Positions 25,102 through 33,175 of a stretch of DNA of 64,000 bases are shown in pieces. Every line of letters begins with the position of its first letter. Within the stretch, counting starts at the first letter, position 1. Below the pieces are notes generated by a model, which was given only the letters and a program-made list of their open reading frames with translations, did no database searches and was not told the origin of the DNA. The translations under genes were made by a program, and so were the position numbers. Origin of the DNA: an uncultured Clostridia bacterium (GTDB taxonomy: Bacteria; Bacillota; Clostridia; Oscillospirales; Butyricicoccaceae). The stretch lies in contig CALWAP010000002.1 of the NCBI GenBank assembly GCA_944375715.1, positions 1-64,000 on the forward strand. Direction: 5' to 3'.

Positions 25102-25136
25102 AAAAGCGCACGGGAGATTTTCTCCCGTGCGCTTTT
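25102..25136. terminator. Bidirectional terminator
   Basis: A perfect 16-bp stem (AAAAGCGCACGGGAGA/TCTCCCGTGCGCTTTT) with a 3-base loop ends both the transketolase genes and the convergent M20 operon. Confidence 0.92.
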
Positions 25137-25148
25137 GCGTTTGTGGGT

Positions 25149-26534
25149 CTATTTCTGAGGCTGAGGAACAGGAATATCCATGGGGATGGGGCACTTATAG
25201 GGGTTCTTGCTTATGTAAGCATTGAATTCGGCCTTGGCCTTTTCAAGATGCTCGGGCTCCTCTATCATCTTAAGAGCCGCGGCAGCCAGGATCTTACCGC
25301 CGTAAAGCATGCCCTTATAGCCTATCGACATGCCGGCACAGGCTGTGATCTGCCAGCTGTGACCAGGAGCTGCGACATTGCAGGTTGCGGTATTTACGCT
25401 GATGCAGGGGCAGAGCTGCTGGACATCGGCAACATCGGTCGAGCCGCCGCCGCTGGTGGCAACCATGGGGGCAACGCCGGTATAAATAGGACCGTTGTCA
25501 AGCTCGCCGTTTGCCTTGCACTGCTCATACATCGGGCTCTGCTTGTTGAGCTCTTCGGCAAATTTAAGCTCTTCCTCGGTATATGTAGGAGCTTCAATCT
25601 CCTTCATAACTTCATATGTCATATAAGCCATGTACTCGTTGGGCATGGTATTGTAGCAACCGCCCAGGAACTCTATTTCAAGCTCGGTCTCTGTCATCAT
25701 AGCCGCGCCCTTGGCGACCTTGACAAGCCTGTCGTAAGCGTCCTCAATGGCGGGACGGCTCATGCCGCGGACATAGTACCAAACAGCGGCCCTGTCGGGA
25801 ACGATATTGGGGGCTGTGCCGGCTTCCTTATAGACATAGTGGATACGGATATCCGATGTGACATGCTCACGCAGGTAGTTGGCGCCGACGCTCATCAGCT
25901 CGGCAGCGTCCAGAGCCGACCTTCCGTTGTGGGGGTCGCCGCCGGCGTGGGCCGTACGTCCCTTGAAGTGGAATATAGCACTGTTAAGGCCGTTGGAGGT
26001 GCCAAGGCCGACCCTGTTGACCTTTCCGCCGTGCCATGCAAAAGCGCAGTCAAGGCCATTAAAAGCGCCGTTTCTTGCCATAAAGACCTTACCGGTCAGA
26101 ACTTCCTCTGCAGGGCAGCCATAAAATACGATAGTACCAGGCAGCTTCTTCTCTTCCATTTCGGCCTTCATGCCAACAGCGGCAGCCAGGCAGGCAACAT
26201 CAAGAAGGTTGTGTCCGCAGCCCTGACCAGGAGCACCTACCTCGACGGGATCCTTGACTGTGCTGACCTTCTGGCTCATGCCGGGCAGAGCATCCAGCTC
26301 ACCCAAAAAGCCGATAACGGGATGGCCGCTGCCCCACTTGCCAACAACACAGGTAGGCAGATCTGCATAACCGGTCTCGACCTCAAAACCATACTGCTTT
26401 AAAACCTCGGCAGTCCATGCACAGGCATTGACTTCGTTGTAAGCTACCTCGGGCTTATCCCACATCTTCTGGGCAAGGCCGATAAGGGTATCTTTTTCCT
26501 GTTCGATCTTCTTTGCAGCAATAGAACCAATCAT
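25149..26534 (-). CDS. M20 family amidohydrolase, paralogue 1 of 4 (AbgB-like)
   Basis: The 461-residue metallohydrolase resembles AbgB and other M20D amidases, which split amide bonds of aryl- or acyl-amino acids. Metal and catalytic motifs are GCGHNL, the Glu pair in CPAEE, AWHGGK and the C-terminal APGHSW; TAHAGG marks the dimerisation-domain His. It is most like paralogue 3: both begin MIGSIA and share SGGGSTDVADVQQLCPC (paralogue 3 has NGGGSTDVADV). It is the last gene of the operon. The substrate is unknown. Confidence 0.9.
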   Translation of the reverse strand: MIGSIAAKKIEQEKDTLIGLAQKMWDKPEVAYNEVNACAWTAEVLKQYGFEVETGYADLPTCVVGKWGSGHPVIGFLGELDALPGMSQKVSTVKDPVEVGAPGQGCGHNLLDVACLAAAVGMKAEMEEKKLPGTIVFYGCPAEEVLTGKVFMARNGAFNGLDCAFAWHGGKVNRVGLGTSNGLNSAIFHFKGRTAHAGGDPHNGRSALDAAELMSVGANYLREHVTSDIRIHYVYKEAGTAPNIVPDRAAVWYYVRGMSRPAIEDAYDRLVKVAKGAAMMTETELEIEFLGGCYNTMPNEYMAYMTYEVMKEIEAPTYTEEELKFAEELNKQSPMYEQCKANGELDNGPIYTGVAPMVATSGGGSTDVADVQQLCPCISVNTATCNVAAPGHSWQITACAGMSIGYKGMLYGGKILAAAALKMIEEPEHLEKAKAEFNAYISKNPYKCPIPMDIPVPQPQK

Positions 26535-26594
26535 AAGATATTACTCCTTCCTTTTTCCTTTTTTAGTTTTACCGGGAAAACCGGTCCTTCTCTT

Positions 26595-27980
26595 TTATTT
26601 CTGAGGCTGGGGAACAGGTACATCCATAGGGATAGGGCACTTATAGGGCTTCTTGCTGATATAGGCGTCAAACTCGGCCTTAGCCTTTTCAAGATGTTCA
26701 GGCTCCTCTATCATCTTAATAGCCGCGGCGGCCATGACCTTAGCGCCATAAATCATGCCCTTATAGCCTATAGACCTGCCGGAGCAGGCTGTGATCTGCC
26801 AGCTGTGACCGGGGGCCGCCAGGTTCCAGCAAGCCGTGCGCACCTGAATGCAGGGGCAAATATGCTGGACATCTCCAACGTCCGTCGAACCATAGCTGTT
26901 GACCGGATCGAGATTTTTGACCTCGGTATGGATAGGACCGTTGTCAAGCTGGCCGGAGGTTTTAAAAGCTTCATACTGAGAACTCTGCTTATTAAGCTCA
27001 TCGGCAAATTTGAGCTCCTCTTCGGTATATGTCGGCATCTCGACCTGATTCATAATCTCATATGTCATTTTGGACATGTACTTATTCGGCAATGTGTTAT
27101 AGCAGCCGCCGAGGAACTCTATCTCAAGCTCGGTCTCTGTCATCATGGCTGCGCCCTTGGCGACCTTGACAAGCCTGTCATATGTATCCTCAATGGCTTC
27201 CCTGCTCATGGCTCTGACATAATACCAGACAGAAGCCCTGTCGGGAACGATATTGGGAGCCGTGCCGGCTTCTTTGTACACATAGTGGATACGCACATCA
27301 GATGTGACATGCTCACGCAAGTAATTGGCGCCGACGCTCATCAGCTCGGCAGCATCCAGAGCCGACCTTCCGTTATGGGGATCGCCGCCGGCATGAGCCG
27401 TACGTCCCTTGAAGTGGAATATAGCACTGTTAAGGCCGGTATGTATGCCTGTGCTTATCATGTTCTGATTTCCGCCATGCCATGCGAAGGCGCAGTCAAG
27501 GCCGTCAAAAGCGCCGTTTCTGGCCATAAAGACCTTGCCGGTCAAAACCTCCTCGGCGGGGCAGCCATAGAACACGATAGTACCTGGCAACTTCTTTTCT
27601 TCCATTTCGGCCTTCATGCCAACAGCAGCTCCCAGACAGGAAACATTGAGCAGATTGTGGCCGCAGCCCTGGCCGGGAGCACCGACCTCGACGGGGTCCT
27701 TGACCGTGCTGACCTTCTGGCTCAGTCCAGGCAGTGCATCCAGCTCACCCAAAAAGCCGATAACGGGATGGCCGCTGCCCCACTTGCCGACCACGCAGGT
27801 AGGCAGGCCGGCATAACCGGTCTCAACTTCAAAGCCATAATGCTTCAAAACTTCTGCCGTCCACTCGCAGGCGTTGACTTCATTATAAGCCGTTTCAGGA
27901 TTATCCCACATTTTCTGGGCCAACTCGATAAGAGTATCTTTCTCCTGCTCTATTTTATTTATGGCTGTTGTGTTAAGCAT
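26595..27980 (-). CDS. M20 family amidohydrolase, paralogue 2 of 4
   Basis: This copy also has 461 residues and the complete site (GCGHNL, CPAEE, AWHGGN, APGHSW). It differs from copies 1 and 3 in the loop after the Glu pair (GGNQNMISTGIHTG) and near residue 380 (NSYGSTDVGDVQHICPC), regions that would shape the substrate pocket. Its central part, from TAHAGGDP through GGCYNTL, is nearly identical to copy 4. AAAGGGG precedes the ATG. The substrate is unknown. Confidence 0.9.
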   Translation of the reverse strand: MLNTTAINKIEQEKDTLIELAQKMWDNPETAYNEVNACEWTAEVLKHYGFEVETGYAGLPTCVVGKWGSGHPVIGFLGELDALPGLSQKVSTVKDPVEVGAPGQGCGHNLLNVSCLGAAVGMKAEMEEKKLPGTIVFYGCPAEEVLTGKVFMARNGAFDGLDCAFAWHGGNQNMISTGIHTGLNSAIFHFKGRTAHAGGDPHNGRSALDAAELMSVGANYLREHVTSDVRIHYVYKEAGTAPNIVPDRASVWYYVRAMSREAIEDTYDRLVKVAKGAAMMTETELEIEFLGGCYNTLPNKYMSKMTYEIMNQVEMPTYTEEELKFADELNKQSSQYEAFKTSGQLDNGPIHTEVKNLDPVNSYGSTDVGDVQHICPCIQVRTACWNLAAPGHSWQITACSGRSIGYKGMIYGAKVMAAAAIKMIEEPEHLEKAKAEFDAYISKKPYKCPIPMDVPVPQPQK

Positions 27981-28004
27981 ATTAAATTACCCCTTTGTAA
28001 CGCT

Positions 28005-28029
28005 GCCTGCCGGCTTTAAGCCGGCAGGC
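28005..28029 (-). repeat. Intergenic hairpin between M20 copies 2 and 3
   Basis: GCCTGCCGGCTT and AAGCCGGCAGGC form a 12-bp perfect inverted repeat. No T-run follows, so it more likely stabilises or processes the polycistronic message than ends it. Confidence 0.6.
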
Positions 28030-28042
28030 GTAATGTCAATGT

Positions 28043-29428
28043 TTATTTCTGAGGCTGGGGAACAGGAATATCCATGGGAATCGGGCACTTATAGGGCTTG
28101 CCCTTGGTAGCTTCCTTAAATTCTGCGGTAGCCTTTTCAAGGTGCTCGGGCTCTTCGATCATCTTAAGAGCCGCAGCAGCGACTACTTCAGAACCGAACA
28201 GCATGCCCTTATAGCCGATCGACATGCCGGCGCAGGCTGTAATCTGCCAGCTGTGTCCGGGAGCCGCTAGGTTGCAGGTAGCTGTATTAACCATAATGCA
28301 GGGGCAGAGCTGCTGGACATCGGCAACATCGGTAGAACCGCCGCCATTTACAGCCACCATAGGTGCGACACCTGTATGGATGGGGCCATTGTCAAGCTCG
28401 CCGTTGGCCTTGCACTGCTCATACATCGGGCTCTGCTTGTTGAGCTCTTCAGCAAACTTAAGCTCTTCCTCGGTCCAATGGGGCTTCTCCATCTGCTCCA
28501 TAAGCTCATGGGTCATTTTGGACATATAGAGGTTAGGCATGGTGTTGTAGCAGCCGCCCAGGAACTCTATCTCAAGCTCGGTCTCTGTCATCATGGCTGC
28601 GCCCTTCGCGACCTTGACAAGCCTGTCGTATGTATCCTCAATGGCGGGACGGCTCATGCCGCGGACATAATACCAAACAGCGGCCCTGTCGGGAACGATA
28701 TTGGGGGCCGTGCCGGCTTCTTTATAGACATAATGGATGCGGATGTCAGATGTGACATGCTCACGCAGGTAGTTGGCGCCGACGCTCATCAGCTCGGCAG
28801 CGTCCAGAGCCGACCTTCCGTTGTGGGGGTCGCCGCCGGCATGGGCCGTGCGTCCCTTAAAGTGGAATATCGCGCTGTTAAGGCCATTGGAGGAACCGAT
28901 GCTGACAGCATTGGCTTTGCCGCCGTGCCATGCGAAGGCGCAGTCGAGGCCTTCAAAAGCGCCATTGCGGGCCATAAAGACCTTGCCTGTCAGAACTTCC
29001 TCAGCAGGACAGCCATAGAACACGATGGTGCCAGGCAGGTTTTTCGCTTCCATTTCAGCCTTCATGCCAACAGCGGCGCCCAAGCAGGCAACATCCAGCA
29101 GGTTGTGGCCGCAGCCCTGGCCGGGAGCGCCGACTTCCACGGGATCCTTGACTGTGCTGACCTTCTGGCTCATGCCAGGAAGGGCGTCCAGCTCACCAAG
29201 CAGCCCGATCACGGGATGGCCGCTGCCCCACTTGCCGACCACGCAGGTAGGCAGGCCGGCATAACCGGTCTCGACCTCAAATCCATAGTGCTTAAGCAGT
29301 TCAGCAGTCCACTCGCAGGCGTTGACTTCGTTATAAGCTACCTCGGGCTTATCCCACATCTTCTGGGCAAGGCCGATAAGGTTATCCTTTTCCTGACGGA
29401 TTTTCTCTATGGCGATAGAACCAATCAT
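28043..29428 (-). CDS. M20 family amidohydrolase, paralogue 3 of 4
   Basis: The 461-residue copy closest to copy 1, sharing MWDKPEVAYNEVNAC, VRGMSRPAIEDTYDRL and GGGSTDVADVQQLCPC. The metal-site motifs are complete (GCGHNL, CPAEE, AWHGGK, APGHSW). It differs from copy 1 in the last 20 residues (ATAEFKEATKGKPYKCP) and in the lid segment after the dimerisation domain (LMEQMEKPHWTEEEL). The substrate is unknown. Confidence 0.9.
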   Translation of the reverse strand: MIGSIAIEKIRQEKDNLIGLAQKMWDKPEVAYNEVNACEWTAELLKHYGFEVETGYAGLPTCVVGKWGSGHPVIGLLGELDALPGMSQKVSTVKDPVEVGAPGQGCGHNLLDVACLGAAVGMKAEMEAKNLPGTIVFYGCPAEEVLTGKVFMARNGAFEGLDCAFAWHGGKANAVSIGSSNGLNSAIFHFKGRTAHAGGDPHNGRSALDAAELMSVGANYLREHVTSDIRIHYVYKEAGTAPNIVPDRAAVWYYVRGMSRPAIEDTYDRLVKVAKGAAMMTETELEIEFLGGCYNTMPNLYMSKMTHELMEQMEKPHWTEEELKFAEELNKQSPMYEQCKANGELDNGPIHTGVAPMVAVNGGGSTDVADVQQLCPCIMVNTATCNLAAPGHSWQITACAGMSIGYKGMLFGSEVVAAAALKMIEEPEHLEKATAEFKEATKGKPYKCPIPMDIPVPQPQK

Positions 29429-29453
29429 AAGATATTACTCCTTTCTGTCTGGG

Positions 29454-29482
29454 AGTTCTCCCCGCCGGAAGCGGGGAGAACT
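29454..29482 (-). repeat. Intergenic hairpin between M20 copies 3 and 4
   Basis: AGTTCTCCCCGC and GCGGGGAGAACT form a 12-bp perfect stem with loop CGGAA. The following minus-strand sequence is CCCAGACAG, so it is not a classic terminator. Confidence 0.6.
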
Positions 29483-29489
29483 ATGTTTT

Positions 29490-30875
29490 TTATTCCTGGG
29501 GCTGGGGAACGGGCACATCCATGGGGATCGGGCACTTATACTCGCGGCCCTTCATGGACTGTGCAAACTCGGCCTTGGCCTTCTCGACCAGCTCAGGCTC
29601 CTCACAGAACCTGGTGCCGGCGGCAGCCATGACCCTGGCGCCATACATCATGCCCTTGTAGCCTATAGACATACCGGCGCAGGCCGTGATCTGCCAGCTG
29701 TGACCGGGGGCCGCACGGTTGCAGGTGGCGGTCATGATCTGGGCGCAGGGGACAATATGCATTACGTCGCCGACATCAGTGGAACCATAGCCGTTATTGT
29801 GCATAATATCATTGACCTTGGTATGGATGGGGCCGTCATCCAAAGCGCCGGAAGCCTTAAGGGCCTCATACTGCGGGCTCTGCTTATTGAGCTCATCGGC
29901 AAACTTAAGCTCTTCCTCGGTGTATTCAGGATGGGGCACATTGACCTGGGCGTCATGCAGGACTTCAACAAGCACCTTGTTGTTAAGGGTATTATAGCAG
30001 CCGCCCAGGAACTCTATCTCAAGCTCGGTCTCTGTCATCATAGCCGCGCCCTTGGCGACCTTGACGAGCCTGTCATATGTATCCTCGATGGCTTCCCTGC
30101 TCATAGCCCTGACATAATACCAGACAGAAGCCCTGTCGGGAACGATATTGGGAGCCGTGCCGGCTTCCTTATACACATAATGGATGCGCACATCGGATGT
30201 GACATGCTCACGCAGGTAGTTGGCGCCAACGCTCATCAGCTCGGCGGCATCCAGGGCCGACCTTCCGTTCTGGGGGTCGCCGCCAGCGTGGGCCGTGCGT
30301 CCCTTGAAGTGGAATATCGCGCTGTTAAGGCCGGTCATAACGCCATCGGTAATGGTTGTGGTGGCGCTGCCATGCCAAGAGAACGCCAGGTCGATATCCC
30401 TGAAAGCGCCGTTGCGGGCCATGAAAGCCTTACCGGTCAGAACTTCTTCGCCGGGGCAGCCATAGTATACAACAGTACCCGAAAGCTTCTTGGCCTCCAG
30501 CTCAGCCTTGATGCCGATGACAGCTCCGATGGAAGCAACGCCCAGCAGGTTGTGGCCGCAGCCCTGGCCAGGGGCGCCCAATTCAACAGGATCCTTCACA
30601 GGGCAGACCTTCTGGCTCATGCCGGGCAGGGCGTCATACTCGCCAAGGATACCGATAACAGGATGGCCGCTGCCCCATGTGGCCTTGATGGCGGTGGGCA
30701 GTCCGACATAACCTGTTTCGACTTCAAATCCATATTCCTTCAGAAGTTCAGCCGTCCATTTGCAGGCGTTGACCTCATTGTACGCCGTCTCGGGGCAATC
30801 CCACATTTTCTGGGCCAGCTCAACAAGCCTGCCCTCTTCTTTTTCAAGAACTGCATAAGCTGCATTATAGCTCAT
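29490..30875 (-). CDS. M20 family amidohydrolase, paralogue 4 of 4
   Basis: The most diverged copy, nearest the membrane genes and probably first of the four to be transcribed. I place the start at 30875 (AAAGGAAGAG just upstream), which gives 461 residues, the same as the other three. It has GCGHNL, CPGEE, SWHGSA and APGHSW. The ends differ from the other copies (TAIKATWGSGHP, VLVEVLHDAQVNVPHPEYTEEEL), but about 120 central residues match copy 2 almost exactly, with PQNG for PHNG. The substrate is unknown. Confidence 0.9.
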   Translation of the reverse strand: MSYNAAYAVLEKEEGRLVELAQKMWDCPETAYNEVNACKWTAELLKEYGFEVETGYVGLPTAIKATWGSGHPVIGILGEYDALPGMSQKVCPVKDPVELGAPGQGCGHNLLGVASIGAVIGIKAELEAKKLSGTVVYYGCPGEEVLTGKAFMARNGAFRDIDLAFSWHGSATTTITDGVMTGLNSAIFHFKGRTAHAGGDPQNGRSALDAAELMSVGANYLREHVTSDVRIHYVYKEAGTAPNIVPDRASVWYYVRAMSREAIEDTYDRLVKVAKGAAMMTETELEIEFLGGCYNTLNNKVLVEVLHDAQVNVPHPEYTEEELKFADELNKQSPQYEALKASGALDDGPIHTKVNDIMHNNGYGSTDVGDVMHIVPCAQIMTATCNRAAPGHSWQITACAGMSIGYKGMMYGARVMAAAGTRFCEEPELVEKAKAEFAQSMKGREYKCPIPMDVPVPQPQE

Positions 30876-31014
30876 ATCAATCTCTTCCTTTCTTTTTGGG
30901 TATTTCATATGTAAAAGCCTTTGATATTGCGCGCCAAACCCATGCCCGAGCCTTCCTCACAAGACAAGACACGGCATAAAACGCTTGCAAAAGCCCATAT
31001 ACGCTTTTTAAAGT

Positions 31015-31049
31015 ATACCGGGCCGCCACCTGCGGTGAGGGCCCGGTAT
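31015..31049 (-). terminator. Hairpin between the membrane genes and the M20 genes
   Basis: ATACCGGGCC pairs with GGCCCGGTAT, with an inner CCACC/GGTGA stem. The T-tract after it is short (ACTTTAAAAAG), so read-through into the four hydrolase genes is likely. Confidence 0.6.
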
Positions 31050-31071
31050 TTGCACTTTCAGGATATCAAAT

Positions 31072-31761
31072 TTATTTGCCCTTCTTAGCCATAGCAACGC
31101 CGAGACCCATAGCGCCGAAAGCGCAGATCAGCGGAGGAATAGCAGAAGCTATGATGGAAGGCAGGACATTGAACACACCCTGGAGCTGGGCAAAATAGAT
31201 AATAAAACAGGCAGGGATGACTATAGCAGCCAGCTTGGGCTTCGAGAAAGCGTAGTTAGCCATCAGCGAAGAGAACAAGGCGGGCAGCAGAAGGTTCAAA
31301 GCCGCCGTTACTATCGGGGGCATGGCCTCAAGCACGCTGGCGCCGGCAATAACGCCAACGGTAAGGAATATAGCGCTGACAAAGGTGGAAACGGCGCAGC
31401 CGATGGTGCCCGTAATCGTACCCTGGTCAGTACCTTCTTCAATACCGGCCGACTTCGTGGCTATCGACGCACAAGGAACACGAAGGTTCGAGATATTGCC
31501 CGAAAGGAAGGCCATATATGTGCCGGGGACACCCAGCATGGCGAAATAGGAAATAGGTTCACGTATGTATGCCGAAGCCGACAGAGGGAGCTGAAGGGTC
31601 AGGGCCGCTATAAAAGCGCCGCTGTCAGGCCATATGCCCTTAAGACCGAGGTAGATACAGGGGCCAAAGACCAAAATCACGCCCAAAAGGTTGGTTCCGC
31701 GTCCCCATTTAATAATATAGGGTAAAAATTCTCCCCTAAAAACATTACTACTTTTTTCCAT
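31072..31761 (-). CDS. Membrane protein paired with DUF5058, function unknown
   Basis: The 229-residue protein has about six hydrophobic spans (for example LLGVILVFGPCIYLGL and IASAIPPLICAFGAMGLGV) with short polar loops. The loop YIREPISYFAMLGVPGTYMAFLSGNISNLRVP is Gly/Pro-rich and may be a substrate or ion re-entrant region, described here by its short motifs REPISYF and SGNISNLRVP. I recognise no named family. AGGAGATATT precedes the ATG. It lies 32 bases after the DUF5058 gene and probably forms a two-part transporter with it. Confidence 0.75.
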   Translation of the reverse strand: MEKSSNVFRGEFLPYIIKWGRGTNLLGVILVFGPCIYLGLKGIWPDSGAFIAALTLQLPLSASAYIREPISYFAMLGVPGTYMAFLSGNISNLRVPCASIATKSAGIEEGTDQGTITGTIGCAVSTFVSAIFLTVGVIAGASVLEAMPPIVTAALNLLLPALFSSLMANYAFSKPKLAAIVIPACFIIYFAQLQGVFNVLPSIIASAIPPLICAFGAMGLGVAMAKKGK

Positions 31762-31793
31762 AACTAATATCTCCTTTTCACAGATAAGGACGC

Positions 31794-32516
31794 TTAGACT
31801 TCAAGGAAGAAGGCGCCAACGACCATGCCGCAGAACATCGCAATAGTCATGCCGAACTGCTGGGCCCACTTAGCGTCGGGCTTTTTCTTCATATAGATGT
31901 TGAAAAGCCACATTACGACAAAACCGACAACCGCAGACCACATATCCGCGCTCTGCAGGTTGAAGGGGAGGCAGCGCTGGGCAACCATATAACCGAAGCC
32001 GCCGACGCCGCCACCGGCTGTCAGGGCTATAACGGCGTCCATATTGCCGCCTGTGACCTTATCCCTGAATGTTTCCATCTTATCTGCAAACAAAGCAGAA
32101 ACCAATATCCAGCCAAGGCAGCAGGTGGTCATAATCCACGCGGCGTTGGCGAAAGCTTCCATTGTCATGTTGTTTGTGCCGAGGGTGCATCCAGCGGCGG
32201 TAGCGGCACGGTCAGCCGCAGGCAGCTCGTACATAACCGAGCCGATAACCGAAAGACGCAGCCAGGCAAGAGGGCCGCCGATCGAAGCCAGCAGCGAAAC
32301 CATGCCGGAAACGACAACTATCGAAGGACCTATAGAAGCAACCAGCGAAGACTTGGCGGCTTCTTTCATCTGCTCATGTGTAACACCTATTTTGGGACCA
32401 ACATCCCAGGCCCTCTTCATAAAGAGCCATGCCTGGAACAAAACCAGCAATACGCAGGGGATACAAGAAAGCCACATCCCCAAACTGTTGGCTTCTTTTA
32501 AATACTCAAGTTCCAT
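31794..32516 (-). CDS. DUF5058 family membrane protein
   Basis: The 240-residue protein has about five spans. The segment THEQMKEAAKSSLVASIGPS, then VVSGMVSLLASIGGPLAWLRLSVIGS (read as short motifs GPSIVVVSG and GGPLAWLRLS), matches DUF5058, an uncharacterised Firmicute membrane family. It is first in the operon with a second membrane protein and four amidohydrolases, which suggests uptake of an amide-bonded compound that the hydrolases then split. That link is inferred from position. GAGGAGGTAAA precedes the ATG. Confidence 0.75.
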   Translation of the reverse strand: MELEYLKEANSLGMWLSCIPCVLLVLFQAWLFMKRAWDVGPKIGVTHEQMKEAAKSSLVASIGPSIVVVSGMVSLLASIGGPLAWLRLSVIGSVMYELPAADRAATAAGCTLGTNNMTMEAFANAAWIMTTCCLGWILVSALFADKMETFRDKVTGGNMDAVIALTAGGGVGGFGYMVAQRCLPFNLQSADMWSAVVGFVVMWLFNIYMKKKPDAKWAQQFGMTIAMFCGMVVGAFFLEV

Positions 32517-32524
32517 AAAATCGA

Positions 32525-32850
32525 TTTACCTCCTCTTTTTCCTTTGGAAACGGGGTTTTGCCCGCTTCCCATACAATGGGGTATCCCCCTAAGGGATACT
32601 GCATACTTTAGGCGCATTTCCTTTCCTTACGGAAGGCGGGGCGGCGCCTGGTTTTTGCCTTGGGAACTCCTCACTTTTCCCAAAGCCACCGCATTTCATC
32701 CGCGGCATGAATTCCTGTTGCTGCCTATGAAATAATCCTGTTTTCCGTCTCTCATCTCCTTTTGACCCACTCCGCACTAAGACGGACAAGCGGATAAACA
32801 AATGATGGATTTCCCCAAAATCCTCTTTTGTTATCCTCCTCAATATGTAC
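32525..32850 (-). ncRNA. Long structured 5' leader of the DUF5058-M20 operon (unassigned riboswitch candidate)
   Basis: Between the promoter and the DUF5058 start the minus strand has at least seven successive paired elements. Plus-strand arm positions are: 32780-32786 with 32744-32750 (AGACGGA/TCCGTCT), 32727-32733 with 32693-32699 (ATGAAAT/ATTTCAT), 32687-32692 with 32641-32646 enclosing a strong inner stem 32677-32686 with 32657-32666, then compact hairpins at 32581-32599, 32568-32580 and 32548-32567. The last lies just upstream of GAGGAGG and could control access to it. No sequence matches a riboswitch class I know, and no convincing coding frame is present. Confidence 0.6.
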
Positions 32851-32852
32851 TA

Positions 32853-32881
32853 ATTATACGACAAACGACGCCAATTAGCAA
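32853..32881 (-). promoter_or_regulatory. Promoter of the DUF5058-M20 operon
   Basis: On the minus strand TTGCTA (32876-32881) and TATAAT (32853-32858) are 17 bases apart. Transcription would start near 32846, giving the long leader. Confidence 0.75.
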
Positions 32882-32929
32882 TTGTCATTTGAGTTTGCGG
32901 AACTATTTTGTTGATTTTGTCTGACTTTT

Positions 32930-32945
32930 TATAGTATTTACTATA
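32930..32945. promoter_or_regulatory. Perfect palindrome upstream of the DUF5058 promoter
   Basis: TATAGTATTTACTATA is a perfect 7-bp-arm palindrome about 50 bases upstream of the -35. It could bind an activator or repressor; no cognate regulator is encoded nearby. The rest of 32946-33143 is AT-rich with no gene that I can support. Confidence 0.35.
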
Positions 32946-33143
32946 TTAGGCCTTTTTTTGCCTGTTTTTTTGCGCTATTGCCTCCTACTGCCACAAAAAA
33001 GTTACTTTAACACTGTATTTTTTGAAAAAATTTTTTCCTTATTTTGTATTCCGAAGCCCCTCTTTTTAAATTTGTACGCCGCCTTTCCTCGGCTTATTCC
33101 CATATCAAAAAATATAAATATCGTGTGTAAAAATACATATGAC

Positions 33144-33172
33144 AATGGCGCGGGATATCTTCCCGCGCCATT
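33144..33172 (-). terminator. Terminator of nrdDG
   Basis: A perfect 12-bp stem (AATGGCGCGGGA/TCCCGCGCCATT) lies four bases past the nrdG stop codon. The following T-tract is weak. Confidence 0.7.
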
Positions 33173-33175
33173 CGC

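Noticed and set aside
25143..30914. Four long open frames on the plus strand (over 400 codons each) opposite the M20 genes
   Set aside because: They mirror the hydrolases codon for codon, lack ribosome-binding sites, and encode low-complexity products. The motif evidence is entirely on the minus strand.
31015..31049. Considered as the end of a separate membrane-protein transcript, making the M20 genes an independent operon
   Set aside because: The T-tract is weak and I see no convincing promoter between 30876 and 31014, so I treat it as partial attenuation.
32589..32843. An 84-codon minus-strand frame in the leader of the DUF5058 operon
   Set aside because: It starts with TTG without a spaced ribosome-binding site, and its sequence is explained by the paired RNA arms. 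A short leader peptide cannot be fully excluded.
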